From contig NZ_BMWH01000018.1 in assembly GCF_014651135.1 (NCBI RefSeq), positions 1 through 64,000 on the forward strand: DNA of 64,000 nucleotides, written 5' to 3'. This document shows positions 28,249 through 36,088 of this stretch, in pieces. Positions within the stretch are counted from its first letter, which is position 1. Every line of letters starts with the position of its first letter. The position numbers were made by a program, and so were the translations under genes. The notes below the pieces were generated by a model. That model did no database searches. It was not told where the DNA came from and worked only from the letters and a program-made list of their open reading frames with translations. The DNA is from Streptomyces echinoruber (GTDB lineage: Bacteria > Actinomycetota > Actinomycetes > Streptomycetales > Streptomycetaceae).

Positions 28249-28310
28249 CAGCACTTCCCGGAGGCTCGGCATCGCTCCCCTGGGACTCGGCACCACTCCC
28301 CGGGCACTCG
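28249..28310. repeat. 21-bp imperfect tandem repeat, three units
   Basis: Units gcatcgctcccctgggactcg (28269), gcaccactccccgggcactcg (28290) and a diverged copy from 28249 follow the TIGR03089 stop codon by about 25 bp. Confidence 0.55.
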
Positions 28311-28800
28311 CCACCACTCCGGGACCGCGCCCGGCGCCCCTCCGGCCCCCGCCCGCCCCGGCGCACCCGGCGGCCCCCGATCCGACGGCCCCGGGCCCGC
28401 GCACCCTCTCCCCGCACCGGTCCGCACGACACCCTCACCGAATCCGTACGGCTCCCGTCCGCCGGGCCATTCCGCCGCAAAGGCCCGCCCGTACGAGCGG
28501 CCGTACGATTACGGCGCGTACCGGGGCGGGCACGGAAAGGTCATGGGAAGGCACGTCGGCACCCCGCCGCCGCTTCCGGTGTTCCGCCGGAAACGGTCCA
28601 CCCGGGGCGTCCGCGGGTAAAGCAGGGGCCAAGACAACGAACAAACGTCTTAAGAAATGGGCGAATTGCCCGCTTGTAGGGACGTGGAATTTGTCACCGG
28701 CGTCGCTTAACGCTGAACTGGGCGGATAGTGTGAGCGATCCGGTGCATCCGGCCGCGAGGTCCGCCGCGAGGTCGTGCACTGGCTGACCGTGTGACCAAA

Positions 28801-28822
28801 GCGCCTTTGAGGGGGAAGGCGC
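28801..28822 (+). promoter_or_regulatory. leader hairpin of first LCP gene
   Basis: GCGCCTT (28801-28807), an 8-nt loop TGAGGGGG, and AAGGCGC (28816-28822) form a perfect stem ending 31 nt before the GTG and 13 nt before its GGAGG. There is no U-tract, so not a terminator; it could affect ribosome access or mRNA stability. Confidence 0.35.
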
Positions 28823-28853
28823 GGCGTGGCCCCTACGGAGGATTCGGACGACC

Positions 28854-30590
28854 GTGGACGCGCAAGGCCGTGGGCGGGCGGAGAACATCGACCCCGCAGA
28901 CCAGTGGGTGCTCAATCCGAACACCGGCGAATACGAACTGCGACTGACCCCTTCCGCACCGCAGTCACCGGTCCCCGGTCCCCGCCGGGCCGCACCCGGC
29001 GGCACCGCGGGCAGCCGGACGACGACCGCCCCCTCCCGGCGCACCCGTGAGGCGCCCGGCCGTGACGTTCCGCCACCGCGCCGACGCCGTCCGGACCCCG
29101 ACGAACCGCTGCCGGGGCGGCGGGGGCGGCGGCCGGTGAAGAAGAAGTCGCGGGCGAAGAAGGCGCTGCTGTGGACCGGCGGCACGATGGCCTTCGTCGT
29201 CCTGACGGCCGCGACGGCCGGCTACCTCTACCTGAAGCACCTCAACGACAACATCACGTCGGTCTCCGACGACGGCGCGAGCACCGGTGGCTTCCAGAAG
29301 GACAAGGCCATCAACATCCTGCTCATCGGCACCGACAAACGCACCGGCAAGGGCAACGACGGCTACGGCGACTCCGGCAGCGTCGGCCACGCCGACACCA
29401 CGATCCTGCTGCACGTGTCCAAGGACCGCTCCAACGCGACCGCGCTGAGCATCCCGCGCGACCTGATCGTCGACATTCCGGACTGCCCCACCAAGCAGGC
29501 GGACGGCACCACCAGGGTCATCCGCGGCACGGACAACGTCCGCTTCAACACCAGCCTGGGCCAGGACGGCCGTACCCCCTCCTGCACCATGCGCACGGTC
29601 ACCGAGCTGACCGGCATCACCCCGGACGACTTCATGGTCGCCGACTTCAACGCGGTCAAGACGCTGACCACGGCGGTCGGCGGCGTCGAGGTGTGCCTGG
29701 GCAAGGACATCAACGACCCGGACTCGCACCTGAAGCTGTCCAAGGGCAGGCACACGATCGAGGGCGAGCAGGCGCTGGCGTTCGTGCGCACCCGGCACTC
29801 CGTGGGCTTCGGCGGCGACCTGAGCCGCATCCAGATCCAGCAGCAGTTCCTCAGCGCGCTGATGCGCAAGCTGAAGTCGAACGACACCCTCACCAACCCG
29901 TCGAAGATGCTCAAGCTCGCGGAGGCGGGCACCAAGGCGCTGACCGTCGACTCCAAGCTCGACAGCATCGGCAAGCTGAAGGACCTGGGGATGGAGCTGG
30001 GCAAGCTCAACGTCAAGAACCTCACCTTCACGACGGTCCCGGTGGTCGACAACCCGGCGGAGAAGGTGCACGCGACGGTGGTGCTGAAGAACCCGTCGGC
30101 CCAGCAGGTCTTCCAGATGATCAGGGACGACGTGTCCTTCACGGAGGTCAAGAAGAAGGAGAAGGCGGCGAAGGACGCCGCCGCCGACCGCCTCAAGGGC
30201 ACCCAGGCCCCCGCCTCCGAGGTCCGGGTGCGGATCCTCAACGGCGGAGCCCCCGCCGGCAGCGCACAGGAAACTCTTACCTGGCTGCAGAATGATGAGG
30301 GCGTGACCAAGTCCGAGAACGCGGGCAACGCTCCCGGCGAGGCCGGTAGGACGACGCTGGAGTACGCGCCCGACCAGGCGGCCCAGGCGCGCCGGCTGGC
30401 CGCCATCATGGGACTGCCCGGTTCGGCGCTCAAGCCGGGCAAGAGCGTGACCAACTCCCAGGGCCTTCCCGCGATGACGCTGACGCTGGGCAAGGACTTC
30501 AAGGGGGCGGGCGTCCCGCTGACCCCGCCGACGAAGGCTCCGTCGGACGTCCGCAAGACCACGGCGGACAAGGTCGAGTGCGCCAAGTAG
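28854..30590 (+). CDS. LCP-family glycopolymer ligase (LytR-CpsA-Psr), with LytR_C
   Basis: A 578-residue membrane-anchored enzyme. A cytosolic N-terminus rich in Arg, Pro and Thr (to ~105) precedes one transmembrane helix (~106-128). An extracellular LCP domain follows (INILLIGTDKRTG, HADTTILLHVSKDR, LSIPRDLIVDIPD, GVEVCLG, ALAFVRTRHSVGFGGDLSRI) and then a LytR_C domain (SEVRVRILNGGAPAGSA). LCP proteins transfer lipid-linked glycopolymers onto peptidoglycan; the Arg/Asp residues of the PRD and RTRH motifs bind the pyrophosphate. GTG start with GGAGG about 13 nt upstream. It is the first of four LCP genes within 9 kb; a C-terminal Cys (VECAK) is shared with the second. Confidence 0.93.
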   Translation: MDAQGRGRAENIDPADQWVLNPNTGEYELRLTPSAPQSPVPGPRRAAPGGTAGSRTTTAPSRRTREAPGRDVPPPRRRRPDPDEPLPGRRGRRPVKKKSRAKKALLWTGGTMAFVVLTAATAGYLYLKHLNDNITSVSDDGASTGGFQKDKAINILLIGTDKRTGKGNDGYGDSGSVGHADTTILLHVSKDRSNATALSIPRDLIVDIPDCPTKQADGTTRVIRGTDNVRFNTSLGQDGRTPSCTMRTVTELTGITPDDFMVADFNAVKTLTTAVGGVEVCLGKDINDPDSHLKLSKGRHTIEGEQALAFVRTRHSVGFGGDLSRIQIQQQFLSALMRKLKSNDTLTNPSKMLKLAEAGTKALTVDSKLDSIGKLKDLGMELGKLNVKNLTFTTVPVVDNPAEKVHATVVLKNPSAQQVFQMIRDDVSFTEVKKKEKAAKDAAADRLKGTQAPASEVRVRILNGGAPAGSAQETLTWLQNDEGVTKSENAGNAPGEAGRTTLEYAPDQAAQARRLAAIMGLPGSALKPGKSVTNSQGLPAMTLTLGKDFKGAGVPLTPPTKAPSDVRKTTADKVECAK

Positions 30591-30602
30591 GCCGCGCCGG
30601 AT

Positions 30603-30628
30603 AACCCTATGGGCCTTTCGCGCGTCTA
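30603..30628 (+). promoter_or_regulatory. candidate ECF-sigma promoter for second LCP gene
   Basis: AACC (30603-30606) and CGTCTA (30623-30628) are separated by 16 bp, the AAC-N16-CGTC layout of extracytoplasmic-function sigma promoters such as those of SigE in S. coelicolor, which controls envelope genes. The context reads GGATAACC, not GGAACC, so the -35 is imperfect. Confidence 0.4.
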
Positions 30629-30665
30629 ACAGGGTGCGCGAAGGCGTGTTCGGTGGCGGAAAGGA

Positions 30666-30681
30666 CCTGTCCCGGGACAGG
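30666..30681. promoter_or_regulatory. perfect 16-bp palindrome before second LCP gene
   Basis: CCTGTCCCGGGACAGG is a perfect palindrome about 38 nt after the candidate ECF -10 and 60 nt before the GTG start. It could be a dimeric regulator site or, in RNA, a compact hairpin in the leader. Confidence 0.4.
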
Positions 30682-30741
30682 CCCCAGGGTGGGGAGGCAG
30701 GGGAGTTGACGCAGAGCCGGGTGCGGGAGGAGGTTCCCGCG

Positions 30742-32352
30742 GTGAAGAACGCCGTGTCCCTGATACCGCGGGACGAACAGGGCGAACGCGACGAGAAGGA
30801 AGGCGACGGCAGACCGGCCGGCGGCACGCACGGCGGCCAGGGCCGGCCCGGTGCCGCGCGGCCGCGCCGGCGCCGGGTGCTGCGCTGGTCGGCGACGGTC
30901 CTGGCGGTGGTGATACTGGGCACCGCGGGCGCCGGCTACCTCTACTACCAGCACCTCAACGGCAACATCAGGAAGGACGACCTCAACCTCGGCGACGCCA
31001 AGGACCGCGCGGCCGAGACCCAGGCGAACGCGGCCGGTCAGAAGCCGCTGAACATCCTGCTGATCGGGTCCGACGCGCGGGACACCAAGGAGAACCAGGA
31101 ACTCGGCGGCGCCCGCGAGACGTTCGGCGGCACGCCCCTGGCGGACGTGCAGATGCTCGTCCACGTCTCCGCGGACCGCAGCAACATGTCGGTCATCAGC
31201 ATGCCGCGCGACACGCTGGTGCAGATCCCCAAGTGCACCGCTCCCGACGGCAAGGTCTACCCGGCGACGACGGGCCGGCTGATGACCAACGAGTCGCTGG
31301 GACGCGGCGGTCCGGGCTGTACGGTGGCGACGTGGGAGAAGCTGACGGACATCCACATCGACCACTTCATGATGATCGACTTCTCGGGTGTGGTGTCGAT
31401 GGCGGACGCCGTCGGCGGCGTACCCGTGTGCGTGGACGCCAACGTCTACTCCCACACCTCCTCCGGCCACGGCTCGGGCCTGAAGCTGAAGAAGGGCACC
31501 ACCTACATCAAGGGCAAGCAGGCCCTGCAGTGGCTGCGCACCCGGTACGGCTTCGAGGACGGCAGCGACCTGGCCCGCGCCAAGGCGCAGCACCAGTACA
31601 TGAACGCGATGGTCCGCCAGCTGCGCGCCAACGCCACCCTCAGCAAACCGAACGAGCTGCGCGCTCTCGCCGAGGCGGCCACCCGGGCGCTCACCGTCGA
31701 CAAGGGCCTGGACAGCGTCAAGAAGCTCTACGACCTGGCCACCGAACTGCGCAAGGTGCCCCCGCGGCGCATCACGATGACGACGATGCCCAACCGGTAC
31801 GTCGGCGAGCGCGTCGAGCCCACCGAGGACGCCCAGACCCTGTTCCGGCTGGTCCGCGAGGACATCGCCCTCGACGGCAAGGACAAGAAGAAGAAGGCCC
31901 CCGTCAAGCAGGTCGCGGCGAGCACGGACCCGGCCGCGCCCGACGACCGGATCGGCGTCGTGGTGCAGAACGGCACCCGCACCGACACCCTGGGCCCGGT
32001 CGGCGGCCGCGCGGCCGCCGTGGCCCGGTTGCTGGCCGGCAAGGGCTTCACCCGGGCCTTCGCGGACACCTCGGCGGCGACCGCCCAGGAGACCACCGTG
32101 GTGCGCTACCCGAGCGCCGACCTGGCGGGCGACGCCCAGCGGGTGGCCAAGGCCCTGGGAATCCCGGCGAGTTCGGTGCAGCGCTCCACGGACGTCTCCG
32201 GCGTCACCCTCGTCGTGGGCGCGGACTGGCGCTCCGGCACCGCCTACCGGGCACCGAAGAAGGCCGCCGACAAGACCCCCGCGTCGGCACAGGCGATCAA
32301 CGGTGCCGACACCAGCCAGTGCATGCACGTCAACCCGGACTTCACCTGGTAG
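30742..32352 (+). CDS. LCP-family glycopolymer ligase, with LytR_C
   Basis: A 536-residue relative of the preceding gene: basic cytosolic N-terminus, one membrane helix (WSATVLAVVILGTAGAGYLYY), LCP domain (LNILLIGSDARD, LADVQMLVHVSADRS, SMPRDTLVQIPKC, LQWLRTRYGFEDGSDLARAKA) and LytR_C (DRIGVVVQNGTRTD). The frame is open upstream to a GTG at 30634, but GTG 30742 has GGAGGAGG ideally placed about 8 nt before it, and a candidate promoter at 30603-30628 would begin the transcript near 30635. Likely wall-polymer ligase. The 3' end leads into 30-bp repeats. Confidence 0.92.
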   Translation: MKNAVSLIPRDEQGERDEKEGDGRPAGGTHGGQGRPGAARPRRRRVLRWSATVLAVVILGTAGAGYLYYQHLNGNIRKDDLNLGDAKDRAAETQANAAGQKPLNILLIGSDARDTKENQELGGARETFGGTPLADVQMLVHVSADRSNMSVISMPRDTLVQIPKCTAPDGKVYPATTGRLMTNESLGRGGPGCTVATWEKLTDIHIDHFMMIDFSGVVSMADAVGGVPVCVDANVYSHTSSGHGSGLKLKKGTTYIKGKQALQWLRTRYGFEDGSDLARAKAQHQYMNAMVRQLRANATLSKPNELRALAEAATRALTVDKGLDSVKKLYDLATELRKVPPRRITMTTMPNRYVGERVEPTEDAQTLFRLVREDIALDGKDKKKKAPVKQVAASTDPAAPDDRIGVVVQNGTRTDTLGPVGGRAAAVARLLAGKGFTRAFADTSAATAQETTVVRYPSADLAGDAQRVAKALGIPASSVQRSTDVSGVTLVVGADWRSGTAYRAPKKAADKTPASAQAINGADTSQCMHVNPDFTW

Positions 32353-32360
32353 GGGTCCGG

Positions 32361-32477
32361 GCCTCCCGGCGCTCGATGCCCGTCTTCCGGGCCTCCCGGC
32401 GCTCCGCGTCCGTCTTCCGCGCCTCCCGGCGCTCCGTGTCCGTCTTCCGCGCCTCCCGGCGCTCCGCGTCCGGTCAG
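32361..32477. repeat. 30-bp tandem repeat, 3.9 units
   Basis: Units beginning gcctcccggcgctccgcgtc, with a 30-bp period, start at 32361, 32391, 32421 and 32451 (last one cut at 27 bp). The array fills the convergent junction between the second LCP gene and the family 2 glycosyltransferase, and its last unit includes the glycosyltransferase stop codon (32474-32476). Confidence 0.9.
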
Positions 32478-33508
32478 CCGCCGTCGGCGGCGGTGACCGC
32501 GGGCCGCCGGGAGGCGATGACCTTCTTCGCCAGGGACCGGGGGCTGGTCAGGAAGCCCCATCCCCAGGACATGTGCATGGTGGCGAGGGCGACGGGGATC
32601 TGCAGGCGGGACCTCCACGGCAGGCCGCGGCCCGCCGGTATCGAGCCCAGGAGGATGGCGGCGAGGTAGCCGCCGGGGACGACCAGGCCCCACGGGGTGA
32701 GGACGGCGCCCACGACCAGCCCGGCGGCGATGGCGCACAGAGCGGTCGGCGGGGCCAGGTAGCGCAGGTTGATGGAACCGGCGTGGTAGCGGGCGACCAC
32801 GTGCCGCCAACGGCCGTAGTCCTTGTACTGCTTGGCCAGGGCGCGGACGGTGGGGCGGGGGCGGTAGGACACCTTCAGCTCGGGCGAGAACCAGATCAGG
32901 CCGCCCGCCTCACGGATGCGGAAGTTCAGCTCCCAGTCCTGGGCACGGATGAACTCCTCGTTGTAGCCGCCCTGTTGCTCCAGCGCCTCGCGGCGGAAGA
33001 CCCCGAGGTACACCGTCTCGGCGGGGCCGGCCTCGCCGCCGGTGTGGAAGGCGGCGTTGCCCACGCCTATCTTCGAGGTCATGGCGGCGGCGACGGCCTT
33101 CTCCCAGGCGGTCTCGCCCTCGGCGTGCATGATGCCGCCGACGTTCTGCGCGCCGGTCTCCTCCAGCAGCCGCACGGCCGTGGCGATGTAGTTCGGCGAC
33201 AGCATGCCGTGGCCGTCGACCCGGACCACCACCGGGTGGCGGGAGGCCTTGATCGCGGCGTTCAGCGCGGCCGGGGTGCGGCCGGAGGGGTTGGGCACCG
33301 TGTGCACGCGCGGATCCTCGCGGACCAGCTCGGCCGCGATCTCGTCCGTGCGGTCCGTGGACGGACCGAGGGCGATCACGACCTCCAGCTCGCCGTCGTA
33401 CTCCTGCGCGAGGATCGCGTGGACGGCCTGACGCAGATGCCGCTCCTCGTTGAGGACGGGCATGATCACGGACACGGCGGGGTGCCGCACGTCGGACTTG
33501 GCGTTCAT
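32474..33508 (-). CDS. family 2 glycosyltransferase, membrane-associated
   Basis: A 344-residue GT-A enzyme: VSVIMPVLNEERHLRQAV, a DGHG motif (VVRVDGHGMLSPNY) in the position of the DxD metal site, FRREALEQQGGYNE, and FIRAQDWELNFRIREAGG as the catalytic/acceptor region. One or two hydrophobic segments follow in the C-terminal third (LCAIAAGLVVGAVLTPWGLVV, LAAILLGSIPAG), suggesting membrane attachment. Its place inside the LCP cluster makes a step in making an LCP-attached polymer likely. The ATG has only a weak ribosome site. It is divergent from the third LCP gene; their starts are 141 bp apart. Confidence 0.88.
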   Translation of the reverse strand: MNAKSDVRHPAVSVIMPVLNEERHLRQAVHAILAQEYDGELEVVIALGPSTDRTDEIAAELVREDPRVHTVPNPSGRTPAALNAAIKASRHPVVVRVDGHGMLSPNYIATAVRLLEETGAQNVGGIMHAEGETAWEKAVAAAMTSKIGVGNAAFHTGGEAGPAETVYLGVFRREALEQQGGYNEEFIRAQDWELNFRIREAGGLIWFSPELKVSYRPRPTVRALAKQYKDYGRWRHVVARYHAGSINLRYLAPPTALCAIAAGLVVGAVLTPWGLVVPGGYLAAILLGSIPAGRGLPWRSRLQIPVALATMHMSWGWGFLTSPRSLAKKVIASRRPAVTAADGG

Positions 33509-33649
33509 CGGTGCTCACGTTACCGCGAACGGGCGACACCGGTGCGCGCCGCCGGGGCCGCTGCCCCGGTCAGCAGATCGTATGGGCCTACGGTGCTCAC
33601 GGATCCCACGTACGGCTTCGGGCCCCAGCCGGCCCCAGCGGAGGTTTCC

Positions 33650-35188
33650 ATGCCCAGCACGCCGCCCCGCTCCCCCGCCCGGTCCGGTGCCGGCCGCCCC
33701 CGCCCCCGCGGCGGCCGGCCGGCACCGGACCGGACGCACCGGCCGCCGTGGCCCCCCGCGCCGCGCCGCCGGCCGCGCTGGGCGATGCGCGCGATGGCCA
33801 CGCTGTCGGCGGTGGCGCTGGCCTCGGCCGGGATCGGGCACCTGGTGATCAGCAGCCTGGACGCGACCATCACCCGCGTCGACCCGTTCAAGGACATGAA
33901 GAACCGGCCCCGGGCCGGTCACGGCATGAACGTGCTGCTGGTGGGCACCGACGGCCGGGACAGGGTGAGCGAGGCGCTGCGGCGCCGGTACCGGCTGGGC
34001 GGCCAGCCCTGCCACTGCACCGACACGATGATGATCGTGCACATCTCCGAGGACCGGCAGCGCGCCAGCGTCGTCAGCCTGCCCCGCGACTCCTACGCCG
34101 AGGCGCCCGCGCACACCGACCCCGCCACCGGCCGCCCGCACGGACCGCACCCGCTGAAACTCAACGCGGCCTACGCCGAGGGCGGCCCGCAGCTGACCGT
34201 GCGGACCGTGGAGGACATGACCCATCTGAAGATCGACCACTACCTGGAGGTCGACTTCACCAGCTTCATGCGCACCGTCGACGTCCTCGGCGGCGTGCAG
34301 GTGTGCACCACCCACCCGCTGAAGGACGGCTACACCGGCCTCGACCTGCCCGCCGGCACCCACACCCTGACGGGCGGGCAGGCCCTGCAGTACGTGCGGG
34401 CCCGGCACGTCGACGCGGCCTCCGACCTCGGCCGCATGGAACGCCAGCAGCGCTTCCTCGCCGCGCTCGTCGACCGGGCGACCTCCTCCGGGGTGCTGCT
34501 GAACCCGCTGAAGTTCCGCGACGTCACCCGGGCCGTGCTCGGCTCGGTCCGCGCCGACCGGGGCTTCGGCACCGGTGAACTGCTCGATCTCGGGCGGGCG
34601 ATGCGCGACTTCTCCCCGCGCTCCTCGGAGTTCGCCACCGTCCCCGTCGCGCAGATGGGAGTCGTCAAGGGCATCGGCTCGACGCTCAAGTGGGACCAGG
34701 AGGGGGCGGCGCGGCTGTTCGCCGCCCTGCGCGAGGACCGCCCGCTGGCCGGGCGGCGCGTCTCCGAGCCGGACAGCGGACCGGACCGTGCGCCGGACCG
34801 CGGGCCGCGTCCGGTGCCGGTGGAGGTGGCACCGGGGCAGATCCGGGTCCAGGTGGAGAACGGCACAAGGATCAAGGGACTCGGGCGGCGCGTGGACGCC
34901 GCGCTCGCCGGCGCCGGCTTCCGCACCACCGGCCGGCCCGTCGACGCCGCCGAGCGCACCGCCCGGCACACCGTCGTCGCCCACGACCCCCGCTGGGACC
35001 GCTCCGCCCGCTCCCTCGCGGCCGCCCTGCCGGGCAGCGAACTGCGCGCGGTGCCGGGGCAGGGGCCGGTGCTGCGGGTGATCGCCGGGGCGGACTTCCA
35101 CGACGTCCGCGAGGTCCGCGCCGAGACCCCGGTGCGGACGGAACCGACCGTGGTGCGGGGCGACCAGGTGGTGTGCCCGGCACCGTGA
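33650..35188 (+). CDS. LCP-family glycopolymer ligase, with LytR_C
   Basis: A 512-residue membrane-anchored LCP protein. Pro/Arg-rich cytosolic N-terminus (~45 residues), one membrane helix (MATLSAVALASAGIGHLVI), LCP domain (MNVLLVGTDGRDR, CTDTMMIVHISEDRQ, SLPRDSYAEAP, LKLNAAYAEGGPQLT, LQYVRARHVDAASDLGRMERQ), then LytR_C (GQIRVQVENGTRIKGLG). The ATG at 33650 has GGAGG 6 nt upstream; the open frame extends far upstream but only through repeats and antisense of the glycosyltransferase. Expression may start from promoter sequence shared with the divergent glycosyltransferase gene. Confidence 0.92.
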   Translation: MPSTPPRSPARSGAGRPRPRGGRPAPDRTHRPPWPPAPRRRPRWAMRAMATLSAVALASAGIGHLVISSLDATITRVDPFKDMKNRPRAGHGMNVLLVGTDGRDRVSEALRRRYRLGGQPCHCTDTMMIVHISEDRQRASVVSLPRDSYAEAPAHTDPATGRPHGPHPLKLNAAYAEGGPQLTVRTVEDMTHLKIDHYLEVDFTSFMRTVDVLGGVQVCTTHPLKDGYTGLDLPAGTHTLTGGQALQYVRARHVDAASDLGRMERQQRFLAALVDRATSSGVLLNPLKFRDVTRAVLGSVRADRGFGTGELLDLGRAMRDFSPRSSEFATVPVAQMGVVKGIGSTLKWDQEGAARLFAALREDRPLAGRRVSEPDSGPDRAPDRGPRPVPVEVAPGQIRVQVENGTRIKGLGRRVDAALAGAGFRTTGRPVDAAERTARHTVVAHDPRWDRSARSLAAALPGSELRAVPGQGPVLRVIAGADFHDVREVRAETPVRTEPTVVRGDQVVCPAP

Positions 35189-35258
35189 GCGGGGCGGGGG
35201 GAGGCTGGGGAGATACGGGGACGGGGCGGGGGGCCGAGGGAGACCGCTCGCCGGGTTC

Positions 35259-35294
35259 ACCGGGCACACCGGGCACACCTGACATACCGGGCAC
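35259..35294. repeat. 9-bp tandem repeat, four units
   Basis: accgggcac at 35259, 35268 and 35286, with a diverged copy (acctgacat) at 35277, between the convergent third LCP and thioesterase genes. Confidence 0.55.
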
Positions 35295-35339
35295 CTCGGC
35301 TGCCCGCGCGAGGCCCGTCGGGCTGCTCCTGCCGCCGGG

Positions 35340-35969
35340 CTACTCCTCGTAACCCTCGGAGAGCCTGCGCTCCCGGAGCTCCATGATGGCCCGGCGGCGG
35401 GCCAGGCGGTGGGTGCGGCGGATCTGGGCCTCCTGGTAGCGGCGCTTGTCCTGTTCGGTCTCGGGGATGACCGGCGGGACGGGGCGCGGCCTGCCGTCGG
35501 CGTCCACGGCCGCGAAGACGAGGTAGGCGGAGCCGACGTGGGTGGGCGGGGTGGACTCGTTCCAGCGTTCGGCCAGGACCCGGACGCCGACCTCCATGGA
35601 CGTGCGGCCGGTCCAGTTGACCTGCGCCTTGACGTGGACGAGGTCGCCGACGCGGACCGGCTCCAGGAACACCATCTCGTCCATGGACGCGGTGACCGCG
35701 GGACCGCCGCTGTGCCGGCCGGCGACGGCGCCCGCCGCGTCGTCGACCAGCTTCATGATCACGCCACCGTGCACCGTGCCCAGCAGGTTGGTGTCGTTGT
35801 GGGTCATGATGTGACTGAGGGTGGTCCGGGACGCCGAGGTCGGCTTGCCGGGAAGCCCGGGGTCCTCCGGGGTCTTCGGCGCGCCGCCGGCCGCCGGACC
35901 GGCCGGGGCGCCCGGGGTGTCCGGGGTGTCGGAAGTCTCCTGCTCCGAGACGGGGGCCTGCTTCGTCAT
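35340..35969 (-). CDS. acyl-CoA thioesterase, hot-dog fold
   Basis: A 209-residue cytosolic enzyme hydrolysing acyl-CoA thioesters. The N-terminal ~45 residues are low-complexity (Ala, Gly, Pro, Asp). The hot-dog domain then shows LSHIMTHNDTNLLGTVHGG, IMKLVDDAAGAVAGRH and DEMVFLEPVRVGDLVHVKAQV, as in the BACH/YciA family; the Asp in LVDDAAG and the GTVHGG turn form the active site. The C-terminal helix is Arg-rich (RTHRLARRRAIMELRERR). ATG start; GGAGG is close (2 nt), with an AAGG further upstream. Its place among LCP genes is probably incidental. Convergent with the third LCP gene. Confidence 0.9.
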   Translation of the reverse strand: MTKQAPVSEQETSDTPDTPGAPAGPAAGGAPKTPEDPGLPGKPTSASRTTLSHIMTHNDTNLLGTVHGGVIMKLVDDAAGAVAGRHSGGPAVTASMDEMVFLEPVRVGDLVHVKAQVNWTGRTSMEVGVRVLAERWNESTPPTHVGSAYLVFAAVDADGRPRPVPPVIPETEQDKRRYQEAQIRRTHRLARRRAIMELRERRLSEGYEE

Positions 35970-36050
35970 GACCTCCACCTTATGCCGAGGCGCCGTTCGC
36001 GGACTTTGTGTCGGATTCGCAACAGGGCGGCCCTGATTTTCCGACGCCCC

Positions 36051-36081
36051 TTGTGAAGGACACCGGCGCGCCCGGCACACT
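36051..36081 (+). promoter_or_regulatory. promoter of fourth LCP gene (leaderless start)
   Basis: TTGTGA (36051-36056) and CACACT (36076-36081), 19 bp apart. The ATG begins 8 nt after the -10 and has no usable ribosome site, so transcript and translation probably start together. Confidence 0.45.
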
Positions 36082-36088
36082 GGGGCCC

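Larger units (their letters stand above)
28224..28853 (+). other. upstream region of first LCP gene
   Basis: 630 bp without a credible gene. The left part is the 21-bp repeats and C-rich low-complexity DNA. The right part (about 28610-28750) is AT-richer, with CTTAAG and gggc-gaatt-gccc, and resembles a promoter region. TAGTGT at 28727-28732 may be a -10 with only a weak -35. A perfect 7-bp hairpin lies at 28801-28822 in the presumed leader. Confidence 0.45.

Noticed and set aside
25692..28427. 911-residue amidase
   Set aside because: The extension before 27353 is antisense to the TIGR03089 gene; the signal peptide begins at the later ATGs.
32303..33649. N-terminal extension of the third LCP gene
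   Set aside because: It reads the 30-bp repeats and the antisense strand of the glycosyltransferase; ATG 33650 has a strong ribosome site.
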